From: Apostichopus japonicus
Taxonomy: Eukaryota; Echinodermata; Holothuroidea; Aspidochirotida; Stichopodidae
DNA: 64,000 nucleotides
Assembly: GCF_037975245.1 (NCBI RefSeq)
Contig: NC_092561.1
Location: 4,576,001 to 4,640,000, forward strand
Direction of reading: 5' to 3'
The notes under the pieces were generated by a model. It did no database searches. It was not told the DNA's origin and saw only the letters and a program-made list of their open reading frames with translations. The position numbers and the translations under genes are program-made. Position 1 is the stretch's first letter, and every line of letters starts with the position of its first letter. This document shows positions 57,830-64,000 of this stretch, one piece after another.

Positions 57830-59345
57830 AACTACACATATCCTCAGTTCGTACTGTAATCCTAATAGCACATGCTACCCATTTATATCCAGTTTTTACT
57901 ATGTTACAAAGTTTTAAGTTATGTAACCTCTGTGTGAATCAATAGCAATTGTTGAACACCGTCAGTACGGAGGTTGCAAAAAGGTCTGCACTCTCAGATT
58001 GCCTCGCAAGTATTATACGAAATCAGATCTCCCATCGCGATTTATTTTATTTTATCAGGGGGGGGGGGGTCACGCACATGTATTCCAAGTATCCATAGAA
58101 ACGAAAACATGATGCATTGGGCTATATGAAATACTTTATTACTAATATTGCAGTCCAAATCATTTCAAATATAAAAGGATTAAGGTAAATTACAAAATTA
58201 AAATACGTCATTTATTTGTTGTGTTATTTTGCCCTATTTGTCCCATTACTTCTTAAATGATTAAAAGAAATAAGATACAAAGTTGATTTTAAACCGCCAC
58301 AAAAATGTCACGGAAACAAAGCTCAGTATAAGGAATAATTATAAGTAAAAGGCTGAGAGTAATTGTTGAATGAAACTTGTGGGTTTACTTCAGAAACCAA
58401 TCTCTCGGGGGATATCATTTCAGAACTGAACATTATCGACTTGCAATGATACTACACAATAAGAAATATGATGACTAGTTAATTTTAAGAACGTAGATCT
58501 ATCCTAGCTCTCTAACAATTCGAATGCCCATCAGCGGGACATATGTGTAATAACTAAGTTTATTAATATTACACTCCTAATTGAATCGTTACACTGGGCA
58601 GTTCTTATCAATATATACGATGCAGTTTGAGGAATCCATCAACAGAGTTGTATGATGAATAAGGGAGACTGCTAGCAAGAACCCCACCCCATCCTTTACA
58701 AGGATAGTGGAAAACGAATGTCATTAATGCATAACGAGCACCTCTGTAAAAGAGAAAAGTTCTAATAAAGGGACCAGAATACCTTTGTTTATTAACAGCA
58801 TAAGCATATACCGAAATTCATAATCATTTATAACATATTATAAAAAAATGTCCTAAAGTAAGTTGGCCTGACGTATCTTTTACACATTCTCCTACACAGG
58901 CTCTATAGTGGATAAGCAGTTTGCTAACAGTATAAACTAACTTAAAAGTATAAAATAATCTTTAAGTATAAAGAATATGGCAGAAACAGTTGCTGGTGAG
59001 TTTGCTCATATTTATAAACATTGAAATGATACAATGTAGCAAGTGGGGTGTTCATTAAGAACCTCGTTAATGATACCAACACCATTAATGACACCCAGCT
59101 TATTAATGACACACTGTTAATGACGCATCACCCGTTAATATTTTATTTAAAACCATACCGTTCATGACACCAATATCGCTAAAGTCAATATAACATCAAG
59201 TTTCTCCAAGCTTATGGATATCAATTGCGCACAAATTTCGAAGTTTGTCTCACTTAACCCTCGCTATTTGTCAGTCATATTTCCACCAATCACATGTTGC
59301 TCTCTGCCGTACGTCAAACATTGAATAATTAATCATTGTTCTACA
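57830..59345. other. Intergenic between the two receptor genes
   Basis: No gene seen. A G-run is near 58060. A 39-bp segment at 58893-58931 matches 55956-55994 in inverted orientation. Short ATTAATGACAC(C) repeats occur at ~59065-59125. Confidence 0.5.
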
Positions 59346-62300
59346 TTAATGGGTCGACAAATGATAAGTATGTGGATCCTGTGTGGCAAAATTGACTAAA
59401 AGGATGATATAAATAATTATTGTCACAAGGATCATTACGTAACCCATTAACCGATCGAGAAGGTTTGCCGTTTCTTGCCAAAGATTGCTATCGTCGGGAT
59501 TATTGTTCAACCTCGCTTTCTTCTTCTTCTTTTGACCCTCTAGAATGGTTGGATTTTCTTTGCCACATTTCCAACATGAAAATGTTTTTATCTTTCTCTT
59601 GACACTATTAAATCTAAACCATTTACTGCTCCTTCCAGCTTCCTCCCCCTCCTCCTCCTCCTCCTCCACCGCGTCAAGATCTTCCATGCTTTGTTTCAAC
59701 GTCTTCCGAGCTTTAGCTTCCTCTTTGCCAAACTGTGTGTGTCGATAAACACATCGAAATGAGGTGAACATAGCATACATCCACTTCGGATACGGTGTGG
59801 TCTTGTAGTAAAGATGAGTCACGAAGACCGTCCACACGATGGCAACACAGCCAAACATTATCAACGTTACAATGTGAGTACCTGAGCAGAAAAAGGAAAC
59901 ACATAAAGGATTCGGATTCTTAGTATTATACCATGATGGATAAAAAATGATATATCGCACATTAATGTTACTCCTAAACGTGAGTTTTAATGTTCGTATC
60001 CTTATTTATTATGCTTTCCACGTATTCTGCAGTGATTGGCCATGTCTGAGTGTATCTCGACAACAAGACCTTAAAATACTATGGCTGATGAATTAGCTGT
60101 TAAGTAAATTTCCTCCATTAGACAATTGAAATACTAACGTTTGTAATATTTCCACCGGTGTCTTAGCACAGTTTGTTAAGGGGAGTGGGGGTGGGGAAAT
60201 GGGGGAGGGAGGGGACAATTTTGTTATAAACGACTACTTACTCAACAATGGGGTGTCGTCTCCGGAAGCTGGTAACATCGTCGCAACAAGTTGTTGGAAT
60301 AGAACCAGCGTCAAGACATTTGTCATCACAAATGAAATCTTCTCCCCAGACTCCGGAGGGAGAAAGAAGACTAGTAAGTTCATCATAGACAGCAAGATAC
60401 ACGGTAGGATGACATTAAGGGCGAAGAAACTTGCCTCAGTTCTCTCTAACTCTAGAGTAAATCTTACGTAGGAATACTCGTCACAGGTCTCACAGCTTTT
60501 CGAGATCGAGTCATCTACAGTGACGCCAGATAGCCTCCACATACCATTCTTGGCAAAATGGTCGATAATTACTTCCTCGGTTTGAACTTCGGTAAATACT
60601 GTTTCTAGCTGAATCAGAAAATTAATAGAATTTTTGCATGATGTTGAATACAAATTTCAAGACATTTATAGCTGCTAGTCAGTTTCGAAAAAAAAAATAC
60701 TCTGTGTTAAATCCATGGCATTCCAATTAAATTCTATGAAGAAGAGTATATTAATATACCACGACACACCAAGTCTTAGATCATTTGCATTACCATGTCT
60801 TGAGAAAGTTCGCAATGAATAACTCTCTTCGGCGCCATTATTAATTAAAAGTACGAACAAGGATATGACGTAATTATCGTGCATTATCCATATTTTGTGT
60901 GGTAGTAAGTGCAGTACTATTCAAACTAGCTTCGATCCCGTTTGACATAAAATATGCTGAGCAAATACAGGCTACATGACACAAACCAGCAATATGTATG
61001 CACATGAGCCAATTTAGTACGGTATTGTTACGACTCACTTAAATGCATAAGCTCAGTTTATCAATACTGCAGGCTACATTTTACGCATTCGAAGGTGCGC
61101 TGATAATATTAAAAACTGCTTCAACTTATGCACATTGAAACTGTTCGTCTCCAAGTATACCAGTCATGACAACTAGGGCGGTTACTAGTAGTTATAGCGT
61201 TGGTACCAGTTCCACTTATACCAATGAAACACGATGTATTGTTGAATGAGCGCCGTCTTTGAAATGGTCCTTACAGACGACCCTACTTCTATAAAACTTG
61301 TCGGTTGCTATGGCATGGAGCCATGCTTCTTTGGGTCAGGAATTTAGAAAAAATCGCCACCCTTCATGTTTTAAAGGCCTATTATTACAATCAAATGCTT
61401 GGAACATCGGCATGTTAACAGTAATGATAGCGTGGGTTATATCATAAATGCTCAGCTGTGTTTACAAAACTAAGTGAACGGAGACAATAGCTATGAATAA
61501 TTCATAAGTTGGGTTCGAACGTATCCGTCGTTGAAACTGATAACAAATTTGCATCAATGTGCAATCGTGATTATAAAATATGGATTCAAAGGTACCACTG
61601 TGGCATTTTTTATATTATTTTGGATGCTCACAACAGTTTCAATATCGAGTGGATTATTGTTTTCATATGCAGTTTGACAGGGTTTGATATATTAGCTGGA
61701 AATCAGTATTATTTGTCTTTACTAACTGAAACTGACCACCAAGAGCTGAAGAGACAGTAGACATTTAATATTATATTTCATATCTGACTCTACTTGGAGA
61801 ATTTAATTTTTCAGGTAACTTATACTTTAATTATAAAAACGACAAACTCAAAACTGTCTTAAGTCATGCGTGTATTGATTAGTAGGGCCTACATGTATCA
61901 TAAGACCGCTACCTATTATTAGTTACTGATTCTGCTATGCTGTTATATTGTTAACTGTTGTGTGTTAAAGACACTTGTATACTTAGTCGTCAAATATAAA
62001 CGTAATTCATATTTTGAGCTGGAAAGTGTTCTTTCTTTTGAATTTACTAGTAAGAGTTTTTCATAAAGGGAAAAGAGAAATCCAAATGGTTGGTGCAACT
62101 AACCTGTTTACGGTTGTGGATCCACGGGGTTAATGTGATATTACAATGTTGTACATCGAAAGGGAAAAATCGTACAAGTAGTTTACAAAATGTGGAAGTA
62201 ACGACGACAGTGTCCCAAAGGATGTTTCCCTCGTAGTCGACGGTTGCGATCAGGTTATTTTTAGAATCGAAACTTTCGCCAGTGCTGGAGAAAAATAAGT

Positions 62301-63082
62301 TAGGCTGAGTGAAAGTTGAGATTCGTGGTTTGGAAGGTGAATGTAGTTTTATGTAGTCATCCCTAATATTCAATTGCGAACCTGTTGAAATATGAAGTAT
62401 GCACATTTTGTAGATGTTGCACCATTGGAATTATAAGAATAAAACTCTCTAGCTCTCAAAAAGCATTTGGATGAAAATATTTATGAATTTGAAAGTTTGT
62501 GCTGATCTGAAATTAAAATAACGTTCTAAAGTTTAAGGTTCATAAAGTTCATGCATTCATACCTTTCAGGCACCGTTATGTCTGGTATCCAAATATCCTC
62601 GGTTGATACGGATACGCTCTCTATCCCTCTATGATCCCTAGGATCCCAGACAAGTTGCTCGTCGACCCACGTCTGTTGCAAAAACAAATATATCACTTAA
62701 TGTTCTCTCGCAGTCTGTTTAATATAAATTCAATGGTTGGCATAAATTCATCAACATTTCTTGGGCAGAGAATAACTTGCGTCATTTAGACATAGACAGG
62801 TGAACATTGTGAACTGCTCACGTGTTTGATTTGTGTTTCGTTCATCGCAGATACATGTACGCCCTATGTAGGAAGCTTATACAACAGTATAGGGTCAGTG
62901 TAAAAAAATGTGAAATGGAATATCAAAGCCTCTCACGTAATGTAAATAAAACACATTAACAGCATTTTATTATGTTCAAACTGAACATGTTTTATTTAGT
63001 GTAATTACTCACTTTGCGATTCACTTTTTCTCATACCTGAATCACTAAGACTTGGGCTTGCATATGATTATCACTGATAAGT
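59346..63082 (-). CDS. Cys-loop (nicotinic acetylcholine receptor-like) subunit, 5' end outside window
   Basis: Five exons in transcript order: 63037-63082, 62563-62672, 62104-62284, 60242-60608 and 59346-59881. The second and third have exactly the lengths and phases of their counterparts in the complete receptor gene. Features: ISDNHMQAQV then TWVDEQLVWDP (loop D), WIPDI (loop A), Cys loop CKLLVRFFPFDVQHC, and loop C CETC with no adjacent cysteines. TM1 and TM2 follow with [20 protein letters not shown], then TM3, a cytoplasmic loop with a Glu run, Lys run and CWKCG, and TM4. The first exon in the window is short and its acceptor is less certain. The signal peptide and first ~80 residues lie beyond 64000 or in sequence I could not resolve. 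Probably a tandem duplicate of its neighbour; predicted cation-channel subunit. Confidence 0.85.
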
Positions 63083-63526
63083 CTGTTCATTTTTTATTTA
63101 TTTATTTATTTTAGCTGTGTCTTTCTAGAGAATTTGGGCGTTGCCTGATAATTAATTGCAAACATGTTCTGATCAATGGTAGGCAGAGATGTGTACGGGA
63201 TTTCAATGGTTGAGGATTTTAACATTCTCACAACTGATTAGGTAAAGCGACATAATCATTTTTGACTTCCTGGGTCTCGAGAAGTGATTTAAGTTTACCC
63301 GTACTTTATGTACGAAACGCTTCACCCCTGAATGATGTCCTCAGCCCAGTCCCCACCCTTTCTAGGCAACAATGATACTCGGCACACACACTTGTTAAAA
63401 TGACTGTAACCATGTCTAGTTCTCAGCATTCTTCCACGATTCTGGTATCTACAAAAAAAACCTCGTTTAGACGGCAAACGTGTGACGGACAACACACCAC
63501 ACAAATTGAATGATTTGTTGGGCAGT
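63083..63526. other. Intron of the second receptor gene
   Basis: AT-rich with a (TTTA)n run near 63090. No further exon found between here and the minisatellite. Confidence 0.4.
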
Positions 63527-64000
63527 ACCCATTATGTTGGGTAGTACACATTATGTTGGGTAGTACCTACCATTGTTGGGTAGTACCTACCATTGTTGGG
63601 TAGTACCCATCTTTGTTGGGCAGATCCTACCATTGTTGGGTAGTACCCACCATTATTGGTTAGTTGTTGGGTAGTACCTACCATTGTTGGGTAGTACCCA
63701 TCCTTGGTGTGTAGTATATGCCATTGTTGGGTAGTACCTACCATTGTTGGGTAGTACCCATCCTTGGTGTGTAGTATATGCCATTGTTGGGTAGTACCTA
63801 CCATTGTTAGGTAGTACCCACCATTATTGGGTAGTTGTTGGGCAGTACCCACCATTGTTGGGTAGTACCTACCATTGTTGGGTAGTACCCACCATTATTG
63901 GGTAGTTTTTGGGTAGTACCCACCATTATTGGGTAGTTGTTGGGTAGTACCCGCCATTGTTGGATAGTACCTACCATTGTTGGGTAGTACCTACCAATGT
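63527..64000. repeat. ~20-bp minisatellite, continues past window end
   Basis: Units of ACCATTGTTGGGTAGTACCC with variants (ACCTACC, a shortened TAGTTGTTGGG form, and a CTTGGTGTGTAGTATATGCC form) form a partly higher-order array. It probably lies in an intron of the second receptor gene. Confidence 0.95.

Noticed and set aside
61509-61760. 83-codon plus-strand frame
   Set aside because: It lies antisense in an intron of the second receptor gene with no motif or splice support.

Overview
The window is nuclear DNA of an animal. Genes are split by GT-AG introns, are widely spaced in AT-rich sequence full of microsatellites, and include animal-type families: a zona pellucida (ZP) membrane protein and nicotinic-type Cys-loop receptors. 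Several repeats resemble those of marine deuterostome invertebrates (an echinoderm or hemichordate is my guess), but species cannot be fixed from sequence alone.

Layout. (1) 1-8250, plus strand: 3' part of a gene for a type I membrane protein with Ig-like (Big_5-like) repeats, a complete ZP domain, a furin-like site and a transmembrane helix; its introns carry satellites and a structured SINE-like repeat. (2) 9001-23351 and 24318-43172: a direct segmental duplication of about 14.4 kb. Each copy holds one five-exon gene for a 1128-residue protein with a PD-(D/E)XK/NERD-like nuclease domain followed by a superfamily-1-like P-loop ATPase/helicase. Both reading frames are intact. Copy 2 is longer because a 4.4-kb terminal-inverted-repeat element inserted upstream of its gene. 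The left edge of copy 2 falls exactly at the end of a hAT-like element. (3) 43328-46908: a 3.6-kb element with about 275-bp inverted repeats and THAP-like coding relics. (4) 47630-50305: non-LTR retrotransposon relics, a reverse transcriptase on the minus strand facing a zinc-knuckle ORF1-like relic on the plus strand. (5) 51233-63082, minus strand: two tandem Cys-loop receptor subunit genes with matching intron positions; the first is complete, the second runs off the window. (6) 63527-64000: a 20-bp minisatellite reaching the window end.

The most unusual content is the pair of nuclease-plus-helicase genes. Tandem copies, intact catalytic motifs in both and many replacement differences would fit a nucleic-acid-sensing or defence role, but that is inference. 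The two receptors probably arose by local duplication; both lack the adjacent loop C cysteines of nicotinic alpha subunits and share a CxxCG motif in the cytoplasmic loop. Exon borders were placed by hand from splice signals, frame continuity and homology; transcripts would be needed to confirm them.
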